Origin: DAMBHY01 sp032068765
GTDB lineage: Bacteria > Bacteroidota > Bacteroidia > Bacteroidales > Dysgonomonadaceae
Length of the DNA stretch: 64,000 nt
Assembly: GCA_032068765.1 (NCBI GenBank)
Contig: DAMBHY010000001.1
Coordinates: 211,284-275,283 of the forward strand
Direction of reading: 5' to 3'
Shown: positions 34,761 to 44,434 of the stretch, one piece after another
Layout: each line of letters starts with the position of its first letter
Numbering within the stretch: position 1 is the stretch's first letter
Made by a program: the position numbers and the translations under genes
The notes under the pieces: model-generated
What the model was told of the DNA's origin: nothing
What the model saw: the letters and a program-made list of their open reading frames with translations, nothing else
The model's database searches: none

Positions 34761-35567
34761 TTATAACGATGCAGGATCTAAATTATCATGTTCGATATCC
34801 AGGAAGTATTTGTAAGTTCCAACTTTTAATTCTGCACAGGCATCATAATCGCAAACAATAATTCCGTGTTGATGCATCTGAAGCGCACTGATTGTCCACA
34901 TTTGTGTAATTGGCCCTTCTACCGCATGATATAAAGCGCGTGCTTTGTGATGTCCATTCACCAAGATCAAAACTTCCTTTGCGTCCATAACTGTTCCAAC
35001 CCCTACAGTCAAAGCTGTTTTTGGAACTTTATTCACATCGTTTTCGAAGAAACGAGAATTTGCAATGATCGTATCGGTTGTCAATGTTTTGATTCTCGTG
35101 CGAGAGGTCAAAGAAGAACCCGGTTCATTAAATGCAATATGTCCGTCCGGTCCTATACCCCCCAAAAACAAGTCGATTCCTCCAGCATTCTTAATTGCTT
35201 GTTCGTAAGCTTCACACTCTGCTTCCAAATCAGATGCATTACCATTCAAAATATGAACGTTTTCTTTCTTAATGTCAATGTAGTTGAAGAAATTATTCCA
35301 CATAAAAGAATGATAACTTTCAGGATGTTCTTCAGGCAAACCTACATATTCATCCATATTGAAAGTTACTACATTTTTAAAAGAAACTTCCCCAGTTTCG
35401 TGCAATTTAATCAACTCTTTATAGGTTGATAAAGGTGAAGAACCGGTTGGTAAACCTAATATAAAAGGCTTTTCTGCAGTAGGATTGAATTGGTTTATCT
35501 TTGATGCTACATAACGAGCAGTCCATTGAGCAATTTTCGTAGAATCGGGTTGAATTATTAAGCGCAT
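34761..35567 (-). CDS. nagB: glucosamine-6-phosphate deaminase
   Basis: The 268-residue enzyme converts glucosamine-6-phosphate to fructose-6-phosphate and ammonia, the last step that brings amino sugars from the nan pathway into glycolysis. Active-site residues match E. coli NagB in position: Asp72 in 'FNMDEYVGL' and Asp141, His143 and Glu148 in 'GPDGHIAFNEPG'. It is convergent with the nan operon and lies 20 bases downstream of the flavodiiron gene on the minus strand. nagA and the GlcNAc kinase that should connect it to NanE are not in the window. Confidence 0.96.
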   Translation of the reverse strand: MRLIIQPDSTKIAQWTARYVASKINQFNPTAEKPFILGLPTGSSPLSTYKELIKLHETGEVSFKNVVTFNMDEYVGLPEEHPESYHSFMWNNFFNYIDIKKENVHILNGNASDLEAECEAYEQAIKNAGGIDLFLGGIGPDGHIAFNEPGSSLTSRTRIKTLTTDTIIANSRFFENDVNKVPKTALTVGVGTVMDAKEVLILVNGHHKARALYHAVEGPITQMWTISALQMHQHGIIVCDYDACAELKVGTYKYFLDIEHDNLDPASL

Positions 35568-35587
35568 AGGTTAAATATTTTAATAAA

Positions 35588-36823
35588 TTAATGACATTCT
35601 TTGTGAGTATTTACAACGGCATCTACACCTGAATTTAATTTGTCAGCCATTGCTTTTCCTAAATTATACGCTGCCTTTGCAACCTCAGAATTGAGGCCTT
35701 GTTTCATCAATACACTCTCTGGAAGGATTTCAAGATTCATGCCTTCAGCAGAGCTTCTTAGTTGCTTTGCAGTAGCGTCCGCCCAGGTAAATCCACCAAA
35801 TGAACCGAAGAATCTATTACGCAAAGCACGGTTATTTAATGCGGAAAGAATACTTTCTACTCCGGGATAAAGTTTATTATTGTAAGTCGGCGAACCAATA
35901 ATCAATCCTTTATATTTAAATACATCTCGGATGATATATGAATCGTGACTTTTGGAAACATTGTGCATGATAATGTTTTGAATTCCATTTTCTGCAGCAC
36001 CATTAGCAATGATTTCTGCAACTTGTTCATTGTTGCCGTACATACTTCCATAAACTATTACCAAACCATTATCAGCTTCGTATTTACTTAGTTTGTCATA
36101 GATGGAAATTACTTTATTAATACTTTCTTTTTCTGTCCAAACAGGTCCGTGTGTTGAACAAATTGTATTTATTTCAACTCCTTGAAGTTTTTTAAAAGCA
36201 GCTTGAACAGAATTTCCATACTTACCTACAATATTGGAATAATATCGTATCATTTCATCCCAATAACTGCAAATGTTCAATTGATAGTCCATTACCCCAC
36301 CATCCAAAGTTCCGAACGTTCCAAATGCATCTCCCGAAAATATTATTTTAGAATTAGGGATGTAGGTCATCATCGTTTCCGGCCAATGTACCATAGGTGT
36401 GAAGTGAAACTCCAATGTATTTTTACCGATAGATAATCTTTCCTTATCGGCAATTACATGTACATTTTCATAAATTCCATAAAAACCATTCAACATTTCG
36501 GCCGTTCTTGTATTACCAATTATTTTAATGTTAGGATAGCGTGTTTTTAGGAGAGTGATAGAACCAGAGTGGTCAGGCTCCATGTGATTTACAACTAAAT
36601 AATCAATTGGTTTATCGCCAATTACAGATTTTATCTTTGAAAAGAAAATATCGGCATAACATGCGTCAACCGTATCTATCAAGACTACTTTCTCATCGTT
36701 AATGATATATGAATTATAAGAAACGCCTTTTGGTAATGGCCAAAGATTTTCGAAAAGATGTTTTGTGCGGTCATTGATACCTACATAAAAAATATCTTCT
36801 GTAATTTCAATTCTATTATACAT
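35588..36823 (-). CDS. FprA-type flavodiiron protein
   Basis: The 411-residue protein joins a metallo-beta-lactamase-like di-iron domain with a C-terminal flavodoxin domain. It reduces oxygen to water, or nitric oxide to nitrous oxide, and protects anaerobes. The first-sphere ligands His80, Glu82, Asp84 and His85 are in 'NHMEPDHSGS'; further ligands are in 'MVHWPETMM', 'FSGDAFGTFG' and 'CSTHGPVW'. The FMN loop is 'VYGSMYGNNEQVAE' near residue 259. There is no fused rubredoxin. It precedes nagB by 20 bases, probably on one transcript although the functions differ. Confidence 0.93.
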   Translation of the reverse strand: MYNRIEITEDIFYVGINDRTKHLFENLWPLPKGVSYNSYIINDEKVVLIDTVDACYADIFFSKIKSVIGDKPIDYLVVNHMEPDHSGSITLLKTRYPNIKIIGNTRTAEMLNGFYGIYENVHVIADKERLSIGKNTLEFHFTPMVHWPETMMTYIPNSKIIFSGDAFGTFGTLDGGVMDYQLNICSYWDEMIRYYSNIVGKYGNSVQAAFKKLQGVEINTICSTHGPVWTEKESINKVISIYDKLSKYEADNGLVIVYGSMYGNNEQVAEIIANGAAENGIQNIIMHNVSKSHDSYIIRDVFKYKGLIIGSPTYNNKLYPGVESILSALNNRALRNRFFGSFGGFTWADATAKQLRSSAEGMNLEILPESVLMKQGLNSEVAKAAYNLGKAMADKLNSGVDAVVNTHKECH

Positions 36824-36900
36824 TTAAATTATTAAAATTTTATCCCACAAATCATTAGCGAGATCAATTACACAATATTCAAGAAAAAATTTGTTTCCCC

Positions 36901-37803
36901 TTATTTTTTATTTTTACTTATTTGAGATTGTTTTGGAGTAATTTCAATTTTAGCAGGATTATTTAAAGCTCTTACTATTAACCATATACCCCAAATAATA
37001 AATGGAATGCTTAACCATTGTCCTAAATTCAAACCTGTATTCATTATAAGTGATTTTTCAGATTCAACTTGCACATTTTTTATAAATTCAATGAAGAATC
37101 TCGCGATAAAAATGATAGTCAAACCTACACCTAAAATTAACCCTTTACGGTTGACAGCATCGGTTTTATAATACAGATGCATGGTTATCGCAAATACTAG
37201 GAAATAAACTATGGCTTCATAAATTTGAGTAGGATGAGATGGATCTGAATATATCGGTTCTGCACCTTGTTTCCACTGATAAATGTTGGTTATAAAGCGA
37301 AAACCCCAAGGCTGATCTGTAGGTCCACCATAAATCTCATGATTCATCAAATTTCCCAAACGAATCATTGCTGCCGTAAACCCTGTAGGAACCATCACTC
37401 TGTCAAAAGTCCATAAGGGACTAAGATGTGTGACTCTCATAGAATATAACAATACCGCAATGATAATACCAATTACTCCGCCATGACTTGCCAATCCGCC
37501 TTCCCATATATATAGAATTTTAATAGGATTTGCAAGATAATATTCAGGTTCGTAAAACAAACAATGCCCCAAACGAGCTCCGGCAATAATTCCTATAAGC
37601 ATATAAAAGAAAAGAGAATCAAACCAACTTTCGGGAAGATCCTCACGTTTAAAAATTCGCTGTACGATATATACTGCTACTATAAGCCCTATAACCCATA
37701 GTAATCCATACCAGCGAATTTCTCGTCCAAACAGACTAAATAACTGAGGATCAACATCCCATATAATTGACAGCAACATAATAATTGAATTAATTGGTAT
37801 CAC
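36901..37803 (-). CDS. lgt: prolipoprotein diacylglyceryl transferase
   Basis: The 300-residue inner-membrane enzyme attaches diacylglycerol to the lipobox cysteine of prolipoproteins, of which several are encoded in this window. It has about seven hydrophobic segments, the 'GLASHGGVIGIIIAV' motif and the Lgt signature 'RLGNLMNHEIYGGPTDQPWG'. The C-terminus is Lys-rich. It lies between ddh and the flavodiiron gene on the minus strand, 77 bases before the latter. Confidence 0.95.
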   Translation of the reverse strand: MIPINSIIMLLSIIWDVDPQLFSLFGREIRWYGLLWVIGLIVAVYIVQRIFKREDLPESWFDSLFFYMLIGIIAGARLGHCLFYEPEYYLANPIKILYIWEGGLASHGGVIGIIIAVLLYSMRVTHLSPLWTFDRVMVPTGFTAAMIRLGNLMNHEIYGGPTDQPWGFRFITNIYQWKQGAEPIYSDPSHPTQIYEAIVYFLVFAITMHLYYKTDAVNRKGLILGVGLTIIFIARFFIEFIKNVQVESEKSLIMNTGLNLGQWLSIPFIIWGIWLIVRALNNPAKIEITPKQSQISKNKK

Positions 37804-37893
37804 AAAGATACGAAACTAATTGTGAATACTATAACTAAAAATACGAATTAAGAAACCTAATTCCTATACTTTAATTTGCTTTTATAAAGTTGT

Positions 37894-38790
37894 TTATACC
37901 AATTTTTTTACCCAGTCCTCTGTTTTTCCTGGCAAAAGATTTACAACAGGAACTTCAATCATAGTGTATGCTCCCGGGGCTTGTTTTAAACAAGCTCTAG
38001 CTGCTCCCACCAAAACTTGCGCTGTGAGTGCAGGATTATTTATACGCATGTTGAAATTGATAAGCTGGTTTTGAGTTTGTCCTGAGACGCCTTTGCGTTC
38101 CATCGTAACTCCGTGTCCCATATCTTTAATATCTTCCACATTTTCAACCTGAAAAACATGGGTTTCATCATGAGCGAAGTAATCATCTGCCTTTATGGAA
38201 TCTGCAACTTCTTTAAAATTATATCCATCTTTCAATTCTATGTAAACCATTCTACGATGGATGGAAGTTCCCAGTGGAATTGTCATTGAAAGGGCTGCTT
38301 TTACTCCATCTATTGCTTTTACAGCAACTGTATGTCCCATACTCATTCCGGGGCCGAAATTTGTATAAGTCAGACCTTTTGGAGCCATAGCTTCCATCAG
38401 TGTACGTATAACAGAGTCGCTACCTGGATCCCATCCAGCTGAGATTATAGAAACGCAATTATGTTCTTTTGCTTCTTGGTCCAAGGTTTTGCGCAAATCG
38501 AAAATTTGTGTATGAATATCAAAACTATCTACCGTATTAATCCCTAGTGCGAGGCATTCTTTAGCGTATTTTTCAACACTTCTGGTTGGTGTACACAAAA
38601 TAGCGACATCCGTTTTTTCCAAATCAGAAATGGATGTAACCACTTTATACGGTTTTAACTCTTCAATAATTTTGTTGTTATCTCTTCTTACTACGCCAAC
38701 AATTTCAAAATCAGGCGATTCGAGCAGTGTTTGTAAAACGTATTTACCTATATTACCATAACCAACGATTGCAGCTTTTATCTTCTTCAT
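37894..38790 (-). CDS. ddh: meso-diaminopimelate D-dehydrogenase
   Basis: The 298-residue NADP-dependent enzyme makes meso-diaminopimelate from tetrahydrodipicolinate in one step, giving lysine and peptidoglycan precursor. The Rossmann loop 'AIVGYGNIGKYVLQTLLESP' starts at residue 8, and 'IVGVVRRDN' follows. 'ISAGWDPGSDSVIRTL' and 'FGPGMSMGHTVAVKAI' are typical of Ddh substrate-binding loops. The length is normal. It is 90 bases upstream of lgt and probably transcribed with it. Confidence 0.93.
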   Translation of the reverse strand: MKKIKAAIVGYGNIGKYVLQTLLESPDFEIVGVVRRDNNKIIEELKPYKVVTSISDLEKTDVAILCTPTRSVEKYAKECLALGINTVDSFDIHTQIFDLRKTLDQEAKEHNCVSIISAGWDPGSDSVIRTLMEAMAPKGLTYTNFGPGMSMGHTVAVKAIDGVKAALSMTIPLGTSIHRRMVYIELKDGYNFKEVADSIKADDYFAHDETHVFQVENVEDIKDMGHGVTMERKGVSGQTQNQLINFNMRINNPALTAQVLVGAARACLKQAPGAYTMIEVPVVNLLPGKTEDWVKKLV

Positions 38791-39377
38791 ATATTTAATT
38801 TTATCGCAAAAATAATATTTTCTATCAAATGATGTCTGATTGATTATCTAAATTTATATTTTCTAATTATCCTTTATCCCCAGCTTCTGAATCGTTATCT
38901 TCCTCCCATACTTTATATCACCCACTCCCTCCAATATGATATGATTCACAGCTGATAAGCCATGTAATTAAACCGTTTAATAACTGCAATCAAATACTTT
39001 GTATGAAATGTCTCTATAAAAATAGAATAAACACCATAAAAGCAAGAATGTTAGGATAGAGTTGGAAATAATATGCGTAACAGAATCATGATAAACGTCC
39101 TATCAATCCTTTCGTAAAATGAAACTGTATTCCGAGCCGTTTTTTAATTCAAAAAAATAATCTTTGTAACGTTAATAAAGAATATACATCACAAAACGAT
39201 AAAAAAAATATTACAGGGAAAACAGAAAGCCAAATTCTTTGTTTTATTTTAACAGAATCATTCATTTTATCTTATTCCTCATTTTTTAGAAATGAGGATT
39301 TAAATACATTAATTTATTTGTTCTGATTTATTTTTTGTCTATTTTTATAACATAGTTTTTTCTAAAACCAAAATATA
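38791..39377. other. 587-base intergenic region without a recognised gene
   Basis: The region separates ddh from the divergent glycogen cassette. It is AT-rich with many stops in all frames. TTTG words are present near 39317, but no complete -33/-7 promoter pair stands out. I see no tRNA, repeat or conserved leader. Confidence 0.5.
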
Positions 39378-41321
39378 ATGAGTTATCTCAAATTCGATAA
39401 AGATTTAATGGTGAACCTGTCCTACTCTCTTTATCGTAATATACTTAGAACCAATAGAAAAGGAGCATATCACAACGCGTCAATATCTGGATGCAATACA
39501 TCCAAATATCAAGGTTTGCTGGTAATGTCTGTGAATAATGAAAATCATGTGATTTTGTCGTCCATGGACGAAACAATTATTCAGCACGGAGCAGAGTTCA
39601 ATCTTTCTATTCACAAATACGAGGGAGACAATTATGCTCCAAAAGGTCACAAATATATCCGCGAGTTTAATTGTGATACAGCTCCAAAAACGATATATCG
39701 TGTAGGAGGAGTCATTTTTTCAAAAAAAGTAATGTTTTCTTCCGAAGAAAATAAGCTGATGATTCGCTACACACTCATGGATGCTCATTCTCCTACACTC
39801 CTACGATTAAGACCGTTAATGGCTTTCAGAAAGGCATCGGAACTCACAACCGAAAACGATCAAGCCGATAAATCTTATCTGGAAGTAGAAAATGGTATTT
39901 CAATGTGCCTTTATAACGGCTATCCACGCATTTACATGCAATTGAACAAAAGAGGTGAATTTTATTATCATCCTACATGGTATAAAAATGTTGAATATAT
40001 ACAAGACCAACAAAATGGTGATACATACGTCGAAGATCTTTATTCTCCCGGATATTTTGAAGTACCTATTCAAAAAGGCGAACAAATAATAATTGCCGTA
40101 GGAGACTATGAAATGAATCCTTCAGGGTTTCCGAAAGATTTTGAAATTGAATTATCGCGAAGAACTCCACGCACAAGTTTTTACAACTGTTTGAAAAATT
40201 CGGCACATCAATTTTACCATTATCCCTCACCAAATGAATTATATCTGATTGCAGGATATCCTTGGTATAAAGTACGAGCGCGAGATTTGTTTATTTCTCT
40301 TCCCGGTATTACATTAGGTGTTGATCGCAATGAGGATTTTGAAACTATAATGGATTCTTCAATACGGTATTTGAAAGATTTATTGACAGATAACCTTACA
40401 AATTGTCCAATCAGTCAAATTTACGACCCAGACATTCTTTTGTGGGTTGTTTGGTCTTTACAGCAGTTTAAAAAAAACAATCCGGTAAGGTTCAATTTAA
40501 AATATTCGGATTTTATATTGGAAATTATTGATTATATAAAATCAAATTTGCATCCAAATTTAAGATATGAGCACAATACTCAGCTATTGAACACATACGG
40601 ACACGACGTAGCCGTGAGCTGGATGAACACCACAAGGTATGGAAAACCAATTATTAGAAGATCGGGATATTTGGTGGAATTTAATGCGCTTTGGTATAAC
40701 GCTCTTTGTTTTGCATTAGAAATTCAGGCAGAGAGAAATAATCTCAACGACATAGAATTGCTAGAAAGCAACATTTCACAATTAAAAGAGTCGTTTACAA
40801 AAACTTTTTTGAATGATGCAGGTTATTTGTATGATTATGTTGATGAGAGTTACAAAAACAAGGATGTGCGACCCAATATGCTATTTGCGGTATCACTGCC
40901 CTACTCTCCTCTTGAAAAATGTCAACAAAAGACAGTGCTGGATTTTGTAACTCGTGAATTACTAACTAACTGTGGAATTCGTTCATTAAGCCCAAAAAGT
41001 GGAGATTTCCGCGCACATTATACTGGTACAGTAGAAGAAAAAGATTTTGCATATTTTAATGGCATCAGTTTTCCGTGGTTATTTGGTCCTTATATCGAAG
41101 CATGTTTAAATGTCTTTAATAGAAGCGGACTTTCCATCGCGGATAGAATAATGGTAGAAATGGAAGGAGAGATGCAGAATGACTGTATAGGCAGTATATC
41201 TGAAATGTATGATTCAATTCCGCCATTTATATCAAGAGGAGCATACTCTTTTGCAATGAGTGTAGGAGAACTACTAAGAGCAAAACGTCTGATAAAAGAA
41301 TTCGAAAATAAACTTACATAG
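39378..41321 (+). CDS. glycogen debranching enzyme (amylo-alpha-1,6-glucosidase)
   Basis: This 647-residue protein has an N-terminal GDE_N-like beta domain (residues 15-240, 'NRKGAYHNASISGCNTSKYQ', 'RLRPLMAFRKASELT') and a C-terminal GDE_C alpha/alpha barrel ('AGYPWYKVRARDLFISLPGI', 'DFAYFNGISFPWLFGPYIEA'). It removes alpha-1,6 branches from glycogen in the cytoplasm. It is the first gene of a three-gene cassette with a GT4 glucosyltransferase 16 bases downstream and a GH57 enzyme after that, an arrangement known from Bacteroides glycogen metabolism. The two-domain form lacks the glucanotransferase part of eukaryotic enzymes. Confidence 0.9.
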   Translation: MSYLKFDKDLMVNLSYSLYRNILRTNRKGAYHNASISGCNTSKYQGLLVMSVNNENHVILSSMDETIIQHGAEFNLSIHKYEGDNYAPKGHKYIREFNCDTAPKTIYRVGGVIFSKKVMFSSEENKLMIRYTLMDAHSPTLLRLRPLMAFRKASELTTENDQADKSYLEVENGISMCLYNGYPRIYMQLNKRGEFYYHPTWYKNVEYIQDQQNGDTYVEDLYSPGYFEVPIQKGEQIIIAVGDYEMNPSGFPKDFEIELSRRTPRTSFYNCLKNSAHQFYHYPSPNELYLIAGYPWYKVRARDLFISLPGITLGVDRNEDFETIMDSSIRYLKDLLTDNLTNCPISQIYDPDILLWVVWSLQQFKKNNPVRFNLKYSDFILEIIDYIKSNLHPNLRYEHNTQLLNTYGHDVAVSWMNTTRYGKPIIRRSGYLVEFNALWYNALCFALEIQAERNNLNDIELLESNISQLKESFTKTFLNDAGYLYDYVDESYKNKDVRPNMLFAVSLPYSPLEKCQQKTVLDFVTRELLTNCGIRSLSPKSGDFRAHYTGTVEEKDFAYFNGISFPWLFGPYIEACLNVFNRSGLSIADRIMVEMEGEMQNDCIGSISEMYDSIPPFISRGAYSFAMSVGELLRAKRLIKEFENKLT

Positions 41322-41336
41322 AACGAATAAGACACA

Positions 41337-42602
41337 ATGAAAGCACTCATGTTCGGGTGGGAATTTCCTCCACATATTTTAGGTGGTCTTGGTACAGCCA
41401 GTTATGGTTTGACCAAGGGAATGTCTCTGCAGGAAGATATGGAGATTATGTTTGTCATCCCAAAACCTTGGGGTGATGAAGATCAGAGTTTCCTAAAAAT
41501 AATCGGTGCAGAGCAAACGCCAGTTGTCTGGAAAGACGTCCCTTGGGAAAAAGCCAAATCGTGGCTTGACAAATATATGAATCCCGAAGAATATTATTGG
41601 AGGCGAGATAATATTTACGCGGATTTTAGCTACATCAAAACAAATGATTTAGGATGCATTGAATTTTCCGGAAGATATCCGAATAACATTCTGGAAGAAA
41701 TTAACAATTATTCAATAGTAGCCGGCGTGATAGCAAGAACTTATCCCTGCGATATCATTCATGCACATGACTGGTTAACCTATCCTGCAGGACTTCATGC
41801 TAAGCAAATTACAGGCAAACCACTTGCGATACACGTTCACGCAACAGAATTTGACAGAAGTCGAGGTAAACCCAATCCTGAAGTATATCGTATAGAAAAG
41901 GACGGAATGGATAATTGCGACCATATTATGTGTGTGAGTGATTTAACAAGAAGAACGGTTATTGAACATTATCATCAGCCATATTATAAAGTTTCTACCG
42001 TACATAATGCCGTCGAACCATTGAGTAAAGAATATGCCAATATTGAAAATCAAAGCGGTGTAAGCGAAAAAGTCGTCACTTTCCTTGGACGTATTACGAT
42101 GCAGAAAGGTCCTGAATTTTTTGTTGAAGCGGCAACTAAAGTATTAAAAAGAACGGACAACGTGCGTTTTGTAATGGCAGGAAGCGGCGATATGTTAAAT
42201 GAAATGATAAGTCTTGTTGCAGACAGAGGAATTGCAGATAAATTTCATTTTACTGGCTTTTTGAGAGGAAAACAAGTATACGAAATGTTGAAAGCAAGTG
42301 ATGTATACGTCATGCCTTCCGTGTCGGAACCTTTTGGAATATCTCCGCTTGAAGCCATGCAGTGCGGAGTTCCAAGCATTATTTCTTATCAATCCGGCTG
42401 TTCGGAGATTCTCAACAATGTTATAAAAACCGATTATTGGGACGTAGATGCTATGGCAGATGCAATGTATTCAATATGCACATATCCTGGAATGGCGGAG
42501 TTTCTTCGTCAAGAAGGGAAAAAGGAAGTAGATCAGATTAAATGGGAATACGTAGGTTATAAAGTAAGAGATATATACAACAAGTTATTAAGCAATCACT
42601 AA
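41337..42602 (+). CDS. GT4/GT5-type glycogen synthase-like glycosyltransferase
   Basis: The 421-residue glycosyltransferase has the N-terminal 'FGWEFPPHILGGLGTASYGL' donor/acceptor loop of starch and glycogen synthases, the 'IHAHDWLTYPAG' motif and the C-terminal retaining-GT motif 'EPFGISPLEAMQCGVPSI'. It probably extends alpha-1,4-glucan from a nucleotide-glucose donor. The flanking debranching enzyme and GH57 protein support that. It is preceded by 15 bases and followed by 7 bases of spacer, so translation is closely linked. Confidence 0.85.
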   Translation: MKALMFGWEFPPHILGGLGTASYGLTKGMSLQEDMEIMFVIPKPWGDEDQSFLKIIGAEQTPVVWKDVPWEKAKSWLDKYMNPEEYYWRRDNIYADFSYIKTNDLGCIEFSGRYPNNILEEINNYSIVAGVIARTYPCDIIHAHDWLTYPAGLHAKQITGKPLAIHVHATEFDRSRGKPNPEVYRIEKDGMDNCDHIMCVSDLTRRTVIEHYHQPYYKVSTVHNAVEPLSKEYANIENQSGVSEKVVTFLGRITMQKGPEFFVEAATKVLKRTDNVRFVMAGSGDMLNEMISLVADRGIADKFHFTGFLRGKQVYEMLKASDVYVMPSVSEPFGISPLEAMQCGVPSIISYQSGCSEILNNVIKTDYWDVDAMADAMYSICTYPGMAEFLRQEGKKEVDQIKWEYVGYKVRDIYNKLLSNH

Positions 42603-42609
42603 CAATCAT

Positions 42610-43926
42610 ATGAGCACAATTTGTTTCAACTTTCAGATTCACCAACCTTTTCGTTTAAAAAGGTATCGTTTTTTCAATATTGGTAAGGATCATTACTATT
42701 ACGACGATTTTGCGAATGAAAACATTTTACGTCAGATTGCTTCGAGATGCTATTTACCCGCCAATCGTATGTTGTTAGACATGATGGTTCAACAAAAAGG
42801 GAAATTTAAAGCATCATTTTCAATATCAGGTTTGATCTTGGATCAATTTGAAATATATGCACCCGAAGTGATTGATGGTTTCAGAGAAATGGTAAAAACC
42901 GGTTGTGTTGAATTTATTGCAGAACCTTACTCGCACTCGCTTGCATCACTATGGGATAGAGATGAATTCAAACGTCAGGTGAAACTACATGCCGACAAAA
43001 TAAAACTTTTATTTGGAGTAGAGCCCACTGTTCTGAGAAATACGGAAATGATTTATTCTGACGAAATTTCGGAAATTGCTTTCGAAATGGGTTATAAAAA
43101 GATTATTACAGATGGTGTGAAACGGGTACTCGGATGGAAAAGTCCCAATTACATCTACAACTCCAACACCGAACCGAGTGTAAAATTATTGCTTCGCAAT
43201 GCACGATTCAGTGAAGATATCTCTTATAGATTCTCAGACTATACATGGAATGATTATCCTCTGACTGCAGAAAAATACATTGGATGGATTTCAGGTCTTC
43301 CTAAAGAAGAAAAATTCGTAAATCTTTTTATGAATTACGAAACCTTTGGGAATATGCAGCCTTCTCATACGGGCATCTTCGAATTTATGAAAGCATTGCC
43401 TCGTTTTGCTGCTGAAAATAATATTGATTTCGCTACCCCTTCAGAGATTTTCGAAAGGAATTCTCCTATTGGAAACATTAGCGTTCCTCATCCTTTTTCT
43501 TGGGCAGATGAAGAACGAGATTTAAGTTCTTGGATGGGAAACACCCTTCAGAATAGCGCACTATCTACGTTGTACAAGCACTCCGAAAGGGTAAACCTGT
43601 GTACTGATAGGAGGCTCAAACAAGATTGGTTGCACTTGCAAAGCAGTGACCATTTTTACTATATGTCTACCAAACACTTTTCGGATGGTAGCAGTCACAG
43701 CCAGTTCAATCCTTACATATCGCCTTATGATGCTTTCAATAACTATATGAATGTGTTAAGTGATTTTATTTCTCGTGTAAATTCCCAATATCCAGAAGCG
43801 GTTGACGATGAAGAGCTCAATTCTCTATTGACCACCATTCACAATCAAGAGATGACTATAAAGAAGTTGGAAACTGAACTTAATACAGTCATTTCCGACA
43901 ACATCGAAAAGATGATAAAACAATAA
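42610..43926 (+). CDS. GH57 family glycoside hydrolase/alpha-glucanotransferase
   Basis: The 438-residue protein begins with the GH57 motif 'CFNFQIHQPFRLKRY', has the probable nucleophile glutamate in 'CVEFIAEPYSHSLASL' near residue 102, and a candidate acid residue in 'NLFMNYETFG' near residue 243. Members are intracellular alpha-amylases, branching enzymes or 4-alpha-glucanotransferases. Which of these it is cannot be decided from motifs, but a role in glycogen remodelling is supported by its position as the third gene of the cassette. The C-terminal 30 residues form a likely coiled coil. Confidence 0.87.
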   Translation: MSTICFNFQIHQPFRLKRYRFFNIGKDHYYYDDFANENILRQIASRCYLPANRMLLDMMVQQKGKFKASFSISGLILDQFEIYAPEVIDGFREMVKTGCVEFIAEPYSHSLASLWDRDEFKRQVKLHADKIKLLFGVEPTVLRNTEMIYSDEISEIAFEMGYKKIITDGVKRVLGWKSPNYIYNSNTEPSVKLLLRNARFSEDISYRFSDYTWNDYPLTAEKYIGWISGLPKEEKFVNLFMNYETFGNMQPSHTGIFEFMKALPRFAAENNIDFATPSEIFERNSPIGNISVPHPFSWADEERDLSSWMGNTLQNSALSTLYKHSERVNLCTDRRLKQDWLHLQSSDHFYYMSTKHFSDGSSHSQFNPYISPYDAFNNYMNVLSDFISRVNSQYPEAVDDEELNSLLTTIHNQEMTIKKLETELNTVISDNIEKMIKQ

Positions 43927-43944
43927 ATCGATTTACCATATCAT

Positions 43945-43980
43945 AAATAAAGGAGGAATTTCATGATTCCTCCTTTATTT
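43945..43980. terminator. bidirectional terminator after the glycogen cassette
   Basis: AAATAAAGGAGGAAT (43945-43959) pairs perfectly with 43966-43980 around a six-base loop. It ends the GH57 transcript. The right arm also contains the last codons of the convergent gldH. Confidence 0.8.
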
Positions 43981-44434
43981 TTATCCCTATTTTTTCTATT
44001 CCTACAAGTGGGTCATCGTCCATCAATTGTTTGACTTCGAATCTAATAAGCTCAGAAGTTGGTGTAATTTTTAGTGTTTTATAAGGAATGGATATCTGGT
44101 GCAAACCTCCGACGCTAGATCCGTACCATCTCTCAAAATTATCCATCAACTCAGTTTTTATAGTATCATATTTAATCACTTTTGGATGATTAATATTGGA
44201 ACCTACTAAAAGCCACAAATTTTTATACGGATAATTTTTGTTGTGAACAAGCTCTATAGATAAAGTATATTCGCCCGATGTGTTCTGAAATAATGAATCA
44301 ATCTGCACTTTAAGGATGCTGTCTCTTGTCCATTGTCCTTTTTCAAAACTTTTATAAGCGTAATATTCTTTGCTATCCGAACATGAAACAATTAGAATTA
44401 GCACAAACAATCCTAAGTACTTTTTAACTTTCAT
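43961..44434 (-). CDS. gldH: gliding-motility lipoprotein GldH homologue
   Basis: The 157-residue lipoprotein has a lipobox 'LIVSC' with cysteine near residue 18 and the GldH-type body 'SFEKGQWTRDSILKVQID', 'LVHNKNYPYKNLWLLV' and 'GLHQISIPYKTLKIT'. GldH was found through Flavobacterium gliding, but non-gliding Bacteroidales also encode it; its role there is unclear. It overlaps the 3' end of ricT by 11 bases, an arrangement common in the phylum. Other gld and por genes are not in the window. Confidence 0.87.
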   Translation of the reverse strand: MKVKKYLGLFVLILIVSCSDSKEYYAYKSFEKGQWTRDSILKVQIDSLFQNTSGEYTLSIELVHNKNYPYKNLWLLVGSNINHPKVIKYDTIKTELMDNFERWYGSSVGGLHQISIPYKTLKITPTSELIRFEVKQLMDDDPLVGIEKIGIKIKEES

